NCBI GenBank assembly: GCA_947447615.1
Contig: CANFJQ010000003.1
Coordinates: 1-51,017 of the forward strand
Direction of reading: 5' to 3'
DNA length: 51,017 nucleotides
From: Comamonadaceae bacterium
GTDB lineage: Bacteria; Pseudomonadota; Gammaproteobacteria; Burkholderiales; Burkholderiaceae_C
Positions 18,069 through 25,427 of this stretch are shown piece by piece. How positions within the stretch are numbered: position 1 is the stretch's first letter; each line of letters starts with the position of its first letter. Both the position numbers and the translations under genes were made by a program. The notes under the pieces are model-generated. The model did no database searches. It was given only the letters and a program-made list of their open reading frames with translations, and was not told the origin of the DNA.

Positions 18069-18084
18069 TGCAAGCTTCATGCCA
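18069..18084 (-). promoter_or_regulatory. Sigma-54 promoter of flgB
   Basis: Minus strand TGGCATGAAGCTTGCA: the GG and GC pairs are 12 bases apart and both boxes match TGGCAC-N5-TTGCA with one change. Transcription would start near 18058, about 70 bases before the flgB ATG. It would drive flgB-C-D-E-F. Confidence 0.82.
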
Positions 18085-18161
18085 CCCGATGTTTGCCGCT
18101 GCGGCCGTGCTGGCTTTCCTCTGTGGAGGCTACAACCGGCAGATCGCCGGACCGCCTGCAG

Positions 18162-18183
18162 CGGCAAGGGTTTGCCGTTTTTT
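18162..18183 (+). terminator. Short hairpin with T run, no obvious client gene
   Basis: Stem CGGCAA/TTGCCG (18162-18167 and 18172-18177) followed by TTTTTT on the plus strand. No plus-strand gene ends here, so it may shield the flgB promoter from upstream or antisense transcription, or be chance. Confidence 0.4.
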
Positions 18184-18248
18184 AGCTTTAACAATGGCCT
18201 GGGCAGTCGGGCGTTCGACGGCTTGGCTGTTTTATCCCCCGCTGCTTT

Positions 18249-18311
18249 TTATCCCCCCCTTCACCCCCGCCCGTTCACCCCCGCCCCTTCACCCCCGCCG
18301 GGGTGAAGGGG
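18249..18311. repeat. C-rich tandem repeat ending in a 12-bp stem-loop
   Basis: Three near-identical units built on TTCACCCCCGCC lie side by side (about 18260-18299). The last forms a perfect 12-bp inverted repeat, CCCCTTCACCCC with GGGGTGAAGGGG (18284-18295 and 18300-18311, 4-base loop). It is non-coding and has the look of a dispersed intergenic element. Confidence 0.7.
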
Positions 18312-18384
18312 AGCTTGAACAGCCAATTTGGTTATTTTGGGCTGGATACGGGTGTGGGTGCGGGAGGCTGCGGTGCGGGTTTGT

Positions 18385-18843
18385 TGGCCCAGATTGGTGA
18401 ACGATGCGGTCGTAGTCAATGGATTGGGGCTTGGCGCGGCTGCGGCTGTGGGTGCGGTGGTGGTTTTGCTGGTTGTGGCGGAAGCGAGGGCTGCCACGAC
18501 AGCGCGCGCAGCGCGCCGAGAAGCGTGTGCAAGGTGAGCGAAGCGAACGAGCACACGCGGTATTCGGGCCCCCCGCTGCCATAGGCCGTGCTGAGCAACG
18601 CAGCGGGGCGCGGATCAGGGCGGACGCTGTTTGAGCGTAGCGAGTTTGCGCCCGACCCCGAGCGCCGCGAGTAGCGCAAGGTACCCCGAAGGAGCACGGC
18701 CTTTGGCTCGCTTTTCTTTTGCTAATCTTTTCTTTGGCGAAGCAAAGAAAAGTAAGGCCCGCGGCAGGCGCAAGCCCTGCGGCAGGCAATTAAGCCGGCT
18801 GCACGCCGGCCAGCAGGCCGCATCCTGCACAAAAAGCCCTTGC
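18385..18843. other. Non-coding intergenic stretch with repeat-like composition
   Basis: About 460 bases between the flgB region and the LysM/SLT gene with no supportable gene; all frames give Arg/Ala/Cys-rich translations without homology. It contains short inverted repeats, the best being CTTTTCTTTG/CAAAGAAAAG (18727-18736 and 18743-18752), and several GC-rich near-palindromes such as around 18505 and 18795. From memory, segments of this type (TTTGAGCGTAGCGAG..., CTTTGGC...) recur between genes in Burkholderiales genomes; that is unverified here. It could be the remains of a mobile or dispersed element. Confidence 0.5.
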
Positions 18844-20040
18844 CTACGGCAAACTATCTTCTACATATTGCTGCGCCCGCTGCGCCTGTTGGCGCAGAGA
18901 AGGCGGCAACATCTGCCCCAGCCGCGCCGCTGCGTTTTGCAGCAAGCCCTGGCGGATGGACTGGCGGGTGATAGGCGCTGCGCTGTCGCTACCCACATGC
19001 AGGCTGCGCGCCTGGGGGCCGGGGATATTGAGCGGGGCATTGAGCTGGTTTTCCGAACGGGAGGCAGGATTGAGCACTGAGAGGTACAAATCCTCCAATC
19101 CAGCCGGCCCTTGGTTTTTGAGGCCCACGTCCTCGAAATACTTGTCCACCAGGCTGAGTTGCTTATGCACGCTCAGGTCCAGGATCGCTTTGGGATTGGC
19201 GCCATAGCCGGCGGAGGCCGCGCCGCGCGCGGGGCCGTCGCAAAACTGGATGATGCCGTGGCAGCGTTGGTTGCTGGCGCGCGGGTTCATACCGTCGCTC
19301 TCCATCAGGGTCATGCGCGCAAAGTCATCTGGCGCAAACCCGTGGTTTTTGGACATGTCCAAGATTTTGTCGTAGACCGCCGACTTTTCGGCAGGCGGAA
19401 TAAAGCCCTTTGCGACAGCGCGGTCCAGGGTTTTGATAAGTACCGGATGGTCTAGCCCTGCCGATGGGTGGTACGAGGCTGGCATCGTGCCCTGCACCGG
19501 TCGCGGCATATTGACTTGCGCCTGGCGGCTGAGCGCCATTTGCACCGGCGTCTGCATTCTTACCGTGTTTTGCAAAACTGCCGCTGCGGTCGCTGTCGCT
19601 GTCGCTGTGGGCTTGGCTAGCGCCACGGGCATTTGGACTGTGGTGGCGGGTAGTCCGCGCCCCGGCCCGGCGGTAGCCAGGGCGGCGAGCGCGGGCTCAA
19701 GCACCGACAGGTCAATTTTCTGGCCGGTGTAAATCCGGTTGGCGTCGCCAATGCCGTTGGAATGCGCCACTTGCTGCGCCAATTGAAACTCTTGGGCTGC
19801 GTTCAGGCTCTGGCCCTTGGCCTTGGCGACATCGCGGATCATTCCAATAAGCGTATCGCCGGCGTCCACCGTGGCACTGTGGGTGCTTTGCACCGTTTGC
19901 AAGGTCTGGGAAAAGCCACCTGCTGCAGCTGTGCGCCCCGCGTTGGCCCCGAAGGCGCCCCGACGTGCCGCAGCCGCCGTTGCAACGGCAAGGCTGGGTT
20001 GTGGGATCAGGGTGTTGCGCTCTACCATGGTGCCGGTCAA
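18844..20040 (-). CDS. LysM-like and lytic transglycosylase (SLT) protein, probable flagellar peptidoglycan hydrolase
   Basis: A 398-residue protein. Residues about 60-115 (DAGDTLIGMIRDVAKAKGQ ... NRIYTGQKIDL) form a LysM-like wall-binding module; residues about 215-325 form a lysozyme-fold SLT domain, with the likely catalytic Glu at 247 in LMESDGMNPRASN, followed by GIIQF. A low-complexity Ala/Thr linker joins them. There is no Sec signal peptide: the N-terminus MTGTMVERNTLIPQPSLAVATAAAARRGAFG is not hydrophobic enough, so export could be through the flagellar apparatus, as for FlgJ. It lies beside flgB, and FlgJ here lacks its enzyme domain, which suggests this is the rod-gap enzyme, similar in role to Rhodobacter SltF. 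That role is inference. Confidence 0.75.
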   Translation of the reverse strand: MTGTMVERNTLIPQPSLAVATAAAARRGAFGANAGRTAAAGGFSQTLQTVQSTHSATVDAGDTLIGMIRDVAKAKGQSLNAAQEFQLAQQVAHSNGIGDANRIYTGQKIDLSVLEPALAALATAGPGRGLPATTVQMPVALAKPTATATATAAAVLQNTVRMQTPVQMALSRQAQVNMPRPVQGTMPASYHPSAGLDHPVLIKTLDRAVAKGFIPPAEKSAVYDKILDMSKNHGFAPDDFARMTLMESDGMNPRASNQRCHGIIQFCDGPARGAASAGYGANPKAILDLSVHKQLSLVDKYFEDVGLKNQGPAGLEDLYLSVLNPASRSENQLNAPLNIPGPQARSLHVGSDSAAPITRQSIRQGLLQNAAARLGQMLPPSLRQQAQRAQQYVEDSLP

Positions 20041-20099
20041 TGGGTGTAATTGGTGTCGATGGGGTGGTCAGGGTTTCAATGTGTAATGTCCGTAATAGG

Positions 20100-20115
20100 T
20101 GGCACTTTTCTTGCG
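20100..20115 (+). promoter_or_regulatory. Sigma-54 promoter of flgA
   Basis: TGGCACTTTTCTTGCG: perfect TGGCAC and TTGC boxes with GG and GC 12 bases apart. Transcription should begin near 20126, which argues against the first in-frame ATG (20131) as the flgA start. Confidence 0.87.
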
Positions 20116-20169
20116 CGTACTTAATTCATCATGCACGCTGTCGTAAAACCAACACCTTTTCAAACACCC

Positions 20170-21018
20170 ATGCAAGTGCTGTGCCACTGGATGGAAGACG
20201 CGGCCATAGCGTTGCGTGGGGTGTGGTGGTCGTGGATACGCGGGCTTTCCTGGATGTTTCTTTTGGGCTGCGCCTGCGCGCAAACCGATACTTCTGCCGC
20301 CTTGCAGACCAAGTTGCTCAGCGAGGTGAGCCAATGGGCGCAGAAAACCCACCAGCTGGAGGCAGACCAATTCAGTTTTGCCCCTTTGGATGCGCGGGTA
20401 CAGGTGCAGACCTGTGACCGCCCACTGGTCATGGATTTACCCTTTGCCACCCGCGAGACGGTGCGCGTGCGCTGCCTGGGCAGCCCGTATTGGCAGCTCT
20501 ATATGCGCCTGGTGCTAAAGCCTGGCGTCACATTTGTCGGCACACCGGCCAGCGGGCAGCACACGCCAAGCCCCGCAATACCCGCCAGCGTCGCCGCCGT
20601 GCCTGCCAAAGTCGCCGCCAGCGCCACTGCGGCTACGCGCAAAGTGGTGGTCGCTAAACAACTGCTGCGCAGCGGCACCACGGTCAGCCCCGACATGCTC
20701 GAGGAGCAGGAAGTACCGTCCCAAGGGGTAGATTTACAGGCAGTTACCTCAGTTAAGGATTTAGAAAACGGGGAAATGGTGCGCGATATGCAGGCCGGCG
20801 TTCCCCTGCGCAGCCATGACGTACGCCGGGCGATACTGGTCAAACAAGGCCAGGTAGTTATCCTGACGGTGGGCCAAAGCAGCGGTTTTGCCATCTCGGC
20901 GCGGGTAGAAGCCCTGCAAGATGGCAGAATGGGTGAACAAATCCGCTTAAAAAATCCCGAGTCGGGCCGAATACTAAGTGGGGTGGTTACCGGACCCAAC
21001 GCGGCACGCGGTTTATGA
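20170..21018 (+). CDS. flgA: P-ring assembly chaperone FlgA
   Basis: Periplasmic chaperone for FlgI. The C-terminal half is the FlgA SAF-like domain: VVVAKQLLRSGTTVSPDMLEEQEV, VTSVKDLENGEMVRDMQAGVPLRSHDVR, then VKQGQVVILTVGQSSGFAISARVEALQDGRMGEQIRLKNPESGRILSGVVTG. The N-terminus has a hydrophobic segment (GLSWMFLLGCACAQ) suited to a signal peptide. The start is uncertain: in-frame ATGs lie at 20131, 20170 and 20191, none with a good ribosome-binding site; 20131 would leave a leader of about five bases after the sigma-54 start, so I prefer 20170 (282 residues). Confidence 0.92.
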   Translation: MQVLCHWMEDAAIALRGVWWSWIRGLSWMFLLGCACAQTDTSAALQTKLLSEVSQWAQKTHQLEADQFSFAPLDARVQVQTCDRPLVMDLPFATRETVRVRCLGSPYWQLYMRLVLKPGVTFVGTPASGQHTPSPAIPASVAAVPAKVAASATAATRKVVVAKQLLRSGTTVSPDMLEEQEVPSQGVDLQAVTSVKDLENGEMVRDMQAGVPLRSHDVRRAILVKQGQVVILTVGQSSGFAISARVEALQDGRMGEQIRLKNPESGRILSGVVTGPNAARGL

Positions 21019-21039
21019 AAAAATAATTGCGAAAAGGCC

Positions 21040-21066
21040 TCAAGTTTTGTTTTCTACGTCCGATTC
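21040..21066 (+). promoter_or_regulatory. Sigma-28 promoter of flgM-flgN
   Basis: TCAAGTTT, 11 bases, TCCGATTC. It lies 21 bases after the flgA stop and about 50 bases before flgM. A FliA promoter before flgM is expected, because FlgM is made again in the late phase; sigma-54 read-through from flgA can also supply it. Confidence 0.83.
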
Positions 21067-21117
21067 AGCTGTGAGAGAAGCCCCGTATACGACTTCCGAA
21101 CATGAAGCGAGCCCACT

Positions 21118-21450
21118 ATGACTGATGCGATATCTAACAATTCCCGGCCGGTGCAGACCGATGTGTCCCTGCGTAAATCCTTGGAAAAAGCCAAGGGCGG
21201 CGGGTTTGCCGGTGCGGTGGCGCCTGCCACGTCTGAGTCGGAAATTGCAGCAAGCAAGTCGGCCGCCGCAGAGCGAGGTGCTGAAGTGCCAGGATTTAAG
21301 AAAATTACCGAACGCCTGAAAAAAGAACCCGAATTTGACCGCGCCAAGGTCGATTCCATCAAACAGGCGATCCAAAATGGCCAATACCCGCTCAACCCGC
21401 GCCGTATTGCAGAGAGTTTCGTGGCGCTGGAAAGCTTGATCGCCCATTGA
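21118..21450 (+). CDS. flgM: Anti-sigma-28 factor FlgM
   Basis: Binds FliA and blocks it until the hook is done, then is exported. The 110-residue protein has a low-complexity N-terminal half, which carries the export signal in this family, and the FlgM C-terminal helices: EFDRAKVDSIKQAIQNGQYPLNPRRIAESFVALE. It lies between flgA and flgN, the usual order, with sigma-28 feedback through 21040-21066. The ribosome-binding site is weak (GAAG). Confidence 0.94.
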   Translation: MTDAISNNSRPVQTDVSLRKSLEKAKGGGFAGAVAPATSESEIAASKSAAAERGAEVPGFKKITERLKKEPEFDRAKVDSIKQAIQNGQYPLNPRRIAESFVALESLIAH

Positions 21451-21485
21451 TCGCAATCCCGGCCTCTATTCCCTGAGAGTGTGCA

Positions 21486-21875
21486 TTGACCGAAACGCCC
21501 GACCAAGCTAAGGAACTGGCCCGCCAGCTTGCGGAAATCCTGGAACTGGAGTTTGACGCTCTGCGCGTCCAGGATTTAGATAAATTCGAGACCCTGCAAC
21601 CCATCAAAAACGAATTACTCACCGAATTAACGCGCTTGGCTCCTCCCGCACACGAGGTACAAACGCTGCCCCAATGGCAAAGTTTTCGTGAAACCATGAT
21701 TGCCTGCCGCGATGCCCACCGGCGCAATGCGGTGCTGATGGAGCGCAAGCTGGAGGCCATTCGCGGCACCTTGCAAAGCCTGCGCTTGGAAGACCCCAGC
21801 AGCTCGGTCGAGGTCTATGACCGCCTAGGGCATATCTCCCGTTTCTCCCGCAATACCGGTTACAGCGACGCCTAA
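21486..21875 (+). CDS. flgN: FlgK/FlgL export chaperone FlgN
   Basis: Cytoplasmic chaperone for the two junction proteins. A 129-residue all-helical protein: EQAK-like opening (TPDQAKELARQLAEILELEFDALRVQDLDKFETLQPIKNELLTEL) and a C-terminal amphipathic helix (CRDAHRRNAVLMERKLEAIRGTLQSL) as in FlgN. The start appears to be TTG at 21486, with GAGAG about eight bases before it; no ATG occurs until residue 62 or so. It follows flgM by 35 bases. Confidence 0.88.
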   Translation: MTETPDQAKELARQLAEILELEFDALRVQDLDKFETLQPIKNELLTELTRLAPPAHEVQTLPQWQSFRETMIACRDAHRRNAVLMERKLEAIRGTLQSLRLEDPSSSVEVYDRLGHISRFSRNTGYSDA

Positions 21876-21896
21876 GCGAACGCGGCCCCATCAACG

Positions 21897-21919
21897 GGAG
21901 CGCAGCGATATGGCGCTCC
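21897..21919. terminator. Hairpin between convergent flgN and FhlB-like gene
   Basis: Inverted repeat GGAGCGC/GCGCTCC (21897-21903 and 21913-21919) in the 118-base gap where two operons meet. There is no T run on either side, so termination would be weak or Rho-dependent. Confidence 0.4.
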
Positions 21920-21993
21920 ACGCAGGCACCCAGTCATAGATTGCCACGGCCTGCGGCCTTGCAAGGATTGCATGACCACCCGGCACGCAAGCT

Positions 21994-22407
21994 TTATTCG
22001 GAGCTACCTGCAGGGCTGGCCGGCTTGCCGAATCCACCCAAACCATCGAGCCCGCTGGACAATTCGTCAAACATCGCAGCCGCCTCGGTGGGCATGCCCT
22101 CTGCGCTGCCTTGGCTGCCCGAAGCAGCGCCAGGTGCGGTTTTTTCATCGCCCGGGCGCATGCCCTTGAGCCAATACACCCACGACAAAATCACCGAAAC
22201 TGCGGTAAACAGCTCAGCTGGAATCTCTTGATCCACCTTCAGGCGGCTCAGCAAGGCCAGCAGTTTGGGGTCTTCGGTGACATACACGCCATATTCGCGC
22301 GCCTGGGCGATCATCTCCAGCGCCGCTTCTTCCTCGCCTTTAGCGGTAACGATGGGTGCCCGGTTTTTGCCGTATACCAGGGCGATGGCTTTTTTGATGG
22401 TTCTCAT
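21994..22407 (-). CDS. FlhB C-terminal-domain paralogue (FhlB/YlqH type)
   Basis: A 137-residue soluble protein with only the cytoplasmic FlhB-like domain: AIALVYGKNRAPIVTAKGEEEAALEMIAQAREYGVYVTEDPKLLALLSRLKVDQEIPAELFTAVSVILSWVYWL. The membrane part and the NPTH autocleavage loop of FlhB are absent. Proteins of this type (FhlB, YlqH) can partly replace the cleaved FlhB C-terminal fragment in export switching. It overlaps the upstream FliK-like gene by four bases (ATGA), a pairing also seen as ylqG-ylqH in Bacillus. The tail of about 50 residues is Gly/Ala-rich. Confidence 0.88.
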   Translation of the reverse strand: MRTIKKAIALVYGKNRAPIVTAKGEEEAALEMIAQAREYGVYVTEDPKLLALLSRLKVDQEIPAELFTAVSVILSWVYWLKGMRPGDEKTAPGAASGSQGSAEGMPTEAAAMFDELSSGLDGLGGFGKPASPAGSSE

Positions 22408-23705
22408 GCGCGCATGTCCACCACTTCGCCGGGTAAGGCCAAGGGCTGAATCAGGGGCTCGGGCGCAGGGCGCTCACCCAAGTGCGCCGAAAACGAGCGC
22501 AGGGTCAGACCCGCGTCACCCAAGGTTTTGCGCAGCTCAGCCTGGCCCTGGCGGGCAAAGTCAATCACGGCAGGGCGCACGGCCCACATGGACAAGGCCA
22601 CGCTGTCGCCGCCGAGCAAGTCAGCCTGCAGCCACAGCTCGCCGTAGTCGCGGCTGTTGGAATGCATGTTTACGGTGTAGCGGGATTCTTCGTCTTCATT
22701 CGTGCGTTTGCGCTCAAAGGCCAGCTCCACCGGGGAATGGTCCACAAAGGGAAGTACCACGGTCATGGACATTTCGCCCATGTGCTGCGCCTGCATCGCC
22801 GATAGCTGAGCCGCGTCCAAATCGGCCAGTGCGCGCTTGACCTGGTGCATGCCCGCCGTGTCTTCTTCGGTTTTGTCCTCCATCAGCGACAACAGCTTGT
22901 GCAGCAAAGGCTTAAGGTCGTTGGGCGCCGGGTTGCGGATACGCGGCAAGCTGGTCTCCGAGCCCAGTGCCGCCCTTAGCGCAGCGCTGATCGCCTCGGG
23001 GCTGAGTTTTTCCATGGTCAGACGCATGCCTTGCAACTGGTTTTGCAATTGCGCCTGCACCTCGGGCTGGTTGGCGACCTTGGACAACAAGGCGTCCAGC
23101 CCGCCGGGCTTGAGCAGGTCGCGCACCTCGGGCATGCCGGGGCTGCGGTACATCAGGCTGCCCAGGCGGGAGAACTTGCCCTCGCTGGGGCTGACCGGTG
23201 CCCAGGCCAGGCCCGACAAGGCGCTGGCTTGCACGTTTTGCACCGCCACCACCGGGTTACTTGGCGGGGTGGCCGGGGCGGCCAAGGTCTGCGGATTACG
23301 CTCCTGCGCACGGTCGTTTTGCGCCTGCTGATTGGGTGGGGGCTGGTTGGGTACGGGCCGTGCCTGCGCTTCGATCAAGGTGGGTAGGCCCGGGTTGCTG
23401 TAGGCGCTGGCTTTGCCGTTGATCAGCACCAGGGCGATGCTGCCATCCGGGTTGGCCTGTGTTCTGAAGCTCAGGCGTTGGCCCACTTCCCAGCCTGGTA
23501 CGCGGGCAATGCCCACTTGGCGGCCGCGCAGCATGAGCACCATTTCGTCCGCACGCGATTGCACCGTGGCTTGCACGATCTGGCCGTCGCGCAGATTGAG
23601 GGCGCGGGCGGTTACAGCCTCTACCAGCGTGGGTGAGGCGGGCCCTTGGGGAAAAACCGGGTTGATGCGTACCGGGTTGGCCGACGCATCGCTGACGGGG
23701 ATCAC
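22404..23705 (-). CDS. Second FliK-like protein (hook-length-control C-terminal domain)
   Basis: A 433-residue protein starting with GTG that overlaps the previous stop (GTGA). The N-terminal part (residues about 10-100) has a small beta domain, GQIVQATVQSRADEMVLMLRGRQVGIARVPGWEVGQRLSFR, then Pro/Gln-rich linkers and helices. Residues about 320-415 carry the FliK C-terminal (Flg_hook) fold: MTVVLPFVDHSPVELAFERKR ... YGELWLQADLLGGDSVALSMWAV. A full fliK is present at 43299, so this is a paralogue. With the FlhB-like partner next door it may modulate substrate switching; no function is proven for such pairs in this lineage as far as I know. Confidence 0.8.
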   Translation of the reverse strand: MIPVSDASANPVRINPVFPQGPASPTLVEAVTARALNLRDGQIVQATVQSRADEMVLMLRGRQVGIARVPGWEVGQRLSFRTQANPDGSIALVLINGKASAYSNPGLPTLIEAQARPVPNQPPPNQQAQNDRAQERNPQTLAAPATPPSNPVVAVQNVQASALSGLAWAPVSPSEGKFSRLGSLMYRSPGMPEVRDLLKPGGLDALLSKVANQPEVQAQLQNQLQGMRLTMEKLSPEAISAALRAALGSETSLPRIRNPAPNDLKPLLHKLLSLMEDKTEEDTAGMHQVKRALADLDAAQLSAMQAQHMGEMSMTVVLPFVDHSPVELAFERKRTNEDEESRYTVNMHSNSRDYGELWLQADLLGGDSVALSMWAVRPAVIDFARQGQAELRKTLGDAGLTLRSFSAHLGERPAPEPLIQPLALPGEVVDMRA

Positions 23706-24142
23706 GGGTACGTAACCCAGCGCTTACGCTCTTCGGGCGTGGGCTGGGCCGCACGGGGAGCGGCTTCGCTGGGCGCGGCCACGGGCGTCACACTGGCCAA
23801 TACACCGCGCAGCAGCAGGTCGTGGTCGGGCACATTCAAGGTGGCACCTTTACGCAGCTTGGGCACCTTGCCCGGCACGATGGCTTGCGGATTTTGGTCA
23901 ATGAATGCCTGGCGCAAAATAGCCAAGCTCAGGGGGCTGGAACCCATGGTTTTGGCAATCACCTGGTCTAAGGTTTCGCCCGCTTTTGGCTTGTAGCTTT
24001 GCGCGGCGGGAGCTGGGGCATTGGCAACTGGCTTTGCCGGTGCCGCCTCACTGGCTGCCCAGGCTAAGGGGGCCAAGGCGCAGACAGCAAGCACACATGC
24101 AATGCGTGTGTGCAAGGTTCGCAGGGGCAAAGTAAAAAGCAT
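23702..24142 (-). CDS. FimV-like LysM periplasmic protein
   Basis: A 146-residue protein. Residues 1-30 are a Sec signal peptide (RIACVLAVCALAPLAWAAS). Residues about 50-110 resemble the FimV N-terminal LysM-like domain: YKPKAGETLDQVIAKTMGSSPLSLAILRQAFIDQNPQAI, then GKVPKLRKGATLNVPDHDLL. The C-terminus is Pro/Ala-rich and ends RKRWVTYP. It should bind peptidoglycan. It lies just after flgT and flgP and overlaps the FliK-like gene, so it may help anchor or position the basal body, in the way FimV-type proteins mark the pole. That is inference. Confidence 0.72.
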   Translation of the reverse strand: MLFTLPLRTLHTRIACVLAVCALAPLAWAASEAAPAKPVANAPAPAAQSYKPKAGETLDQVIAKTMGSSPLSLAILRQAFIDQNPQAIVPGKVPKLRKGATLNVPDHDLLLRGVLASVTPVAAPSEAAPRAAQPTPEERKRWVTYP

Positions 24143-24195
24143 CGTAGGGGCGATTCGCAGATCGGCGCAAAGCTTAGCACGTAGCCCGAGCGGCT

Positions 24196-25401
24196 TTAGC
24201 GTGCGTCCTCGGCAGACCAGGCGGCCCAGCGCGTTTGCACGTTTTGCGCAGGGCCAGCCGTGGGCGTGAGTTGGGCATAGTGCTCGGTCACGTATTGCAC
24301 CTTGGCCATCACGGTCTGTGCGGCATTGCCCGGCTCCAAGACCCGCTGTGGCAGCAAGGCGGCATCGGCTAATACCCAGGTATCGCCAACGCGAACACCA
24401 GAGGCCGCGCCCAAATTAATCCTAAACTGCTTGGCTGCGGTCTGCGTCACTTCACCCGTCACCGTTTGGCAAACCATGGTTTTGTACATCTCCAGGGACG
24501 CGTTTTCGGCAAGCGCCAGAACCTGCGCGCGCGCAGTATTGCTCATTTGGGTGATGCCCCAGTTGCTATCTTGCGCGGCCAGCGTCATGGGGGTATTGAT
24601 CTGCAACACCGGCTTGGTTTGGTTGCGTGCAAACACACGCATTTGCAATTCAATGCGTACCATGGCCGGCATATTGAAGGCCCAGTTGGTGCGTGGCGAG
24701 GAGCGCAGGGCTTCGTCGGCCAGCATGGGCACACGCTCGCCCGGATTAGTCCAGGCCGCATTGGGCTCATCGGATCTCGGTAATCCGACCACCGTCAGTT
24801 CAAGTACCCACGGCAAATCATCGACGCCAGCGCCCAGCAAGGCTTGTTCATAGCCACTGCGGCCTTCGGCGCGAGGCTTGGGTGTGAGGCGCCATAGCGC
24901 ACCTGTGGCGCCCGCGCTGCTTAGCTGCTGGGTCCACAAGCCGCGCAATTGTTCGATCATGTTGTGCTCTTCGGCAGAAAAGCGACCATTGACGTTCCAC
25001 TGCAAGCCCATCAGGTGTTGCAGACGCCCAGGGGCCATGGGTTTGCAGGCCGGGCCACCGGCACTGCTTAGGGCCTTGCCCTGCGCTTTGCCTGCAGCAC
25101 CGCCATACAGTTCCTGCCATTGCAATTTGGCGCTGGCTTCGCCCTCGCTGTCAGTGGTGTATCCCACTACGCGCACACCGCGCACTTCCACATTGGCGCG
25201 AAAACTGCTACTTTCGCGCAATACGCCTTGCCCGTCTATCCATTGCGTGGCGGTGACTTTGGTTGGCCCTTCAAGTGCCGTTTCGACCAGACTTTTGCGG
25301 ATGGCCGCCAGCTTTTCTTCCATACTCAGGTTTTGCGCCCAAGCGCCCATGCTGCTGGTGGTAAGCAGCAGGGTTGTTAACAGGGCGGGGAGGCGGCGCA
25401 T
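24196..25401 (-). CDS. flgT: FlgT-type H-ring protein
   Basis: A 401-residue periplasmic protein with a signal peptide (RRLPALLTTLLLTTSSMGAWAQ). The N-terminal domain (KSLVETALEGPTKVTATQWIDGQGVLRES ... VEVRGVRVVGY) and a C-terminal barrel-like segment (FRINLGAASGVRVGDTWVLADAALLPQR ... AKVQYVTEHYAQLTP) match the layout of FlgT. In Vibrio, FlgT builds the H ring around the LP ring and is needed for motor stability. Its neighbour flgP and nearness to flgAMN copy the Vibrio/Shewanella gene order. The assignment is by layout and motifs, not by a search. Confidence 0.75.
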   Translation of the reverse strand: MRRLPALLTTLLLTTSSMGAWAQNLSMEEKLAAIRKSLVETALEGPTKVTATQWIDGQGVLRESSSFRANVEVRGVRVVGYTTDSEGEASAKLQWQELYGGAAGKAQGKALSSAGGPACKPMAPGRLQHLMGLQWNVNGRFSAEEHNMIEQLRGLWTQQLSSAGATGALWRLTPKPRAEGRSGYEQALLGAGVDDLPWVLELTVVGLPRSDEPNAAWTNPGERVPMLADEALRSSPRTNWAFNMPAMVRIELQMRVFARNQTKPVLQINTPMTLAAQDSNWGITQMSNTARAQVLALAENASLEMYKTMVCQTVTGEVTQTAAKQFRINLGAASGVRVGDTWVLADAALLPQRVLEPGNAAQTVMAKVQYVTEHYAQLTPTAGPAQNVQTRWAAWSAEDAR

Positions 25402-25427
25402 GGTGGAGTAGCTGGCTTTCTTAGGGA

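Noticed and set aside
17987-18073. N-terminal extension of flgB
   Set aside because: Runs into the sigma-54 promoter and lacks FlgB similarity; 17986 has GGAG and gives normal length.
18289-18789. 166-aa minus-strand frame and other frames in the flgB-SLT gap
   Set aside because: Arg/Ser/Pro-rich translations across hairpins and repeats, no homology signs.
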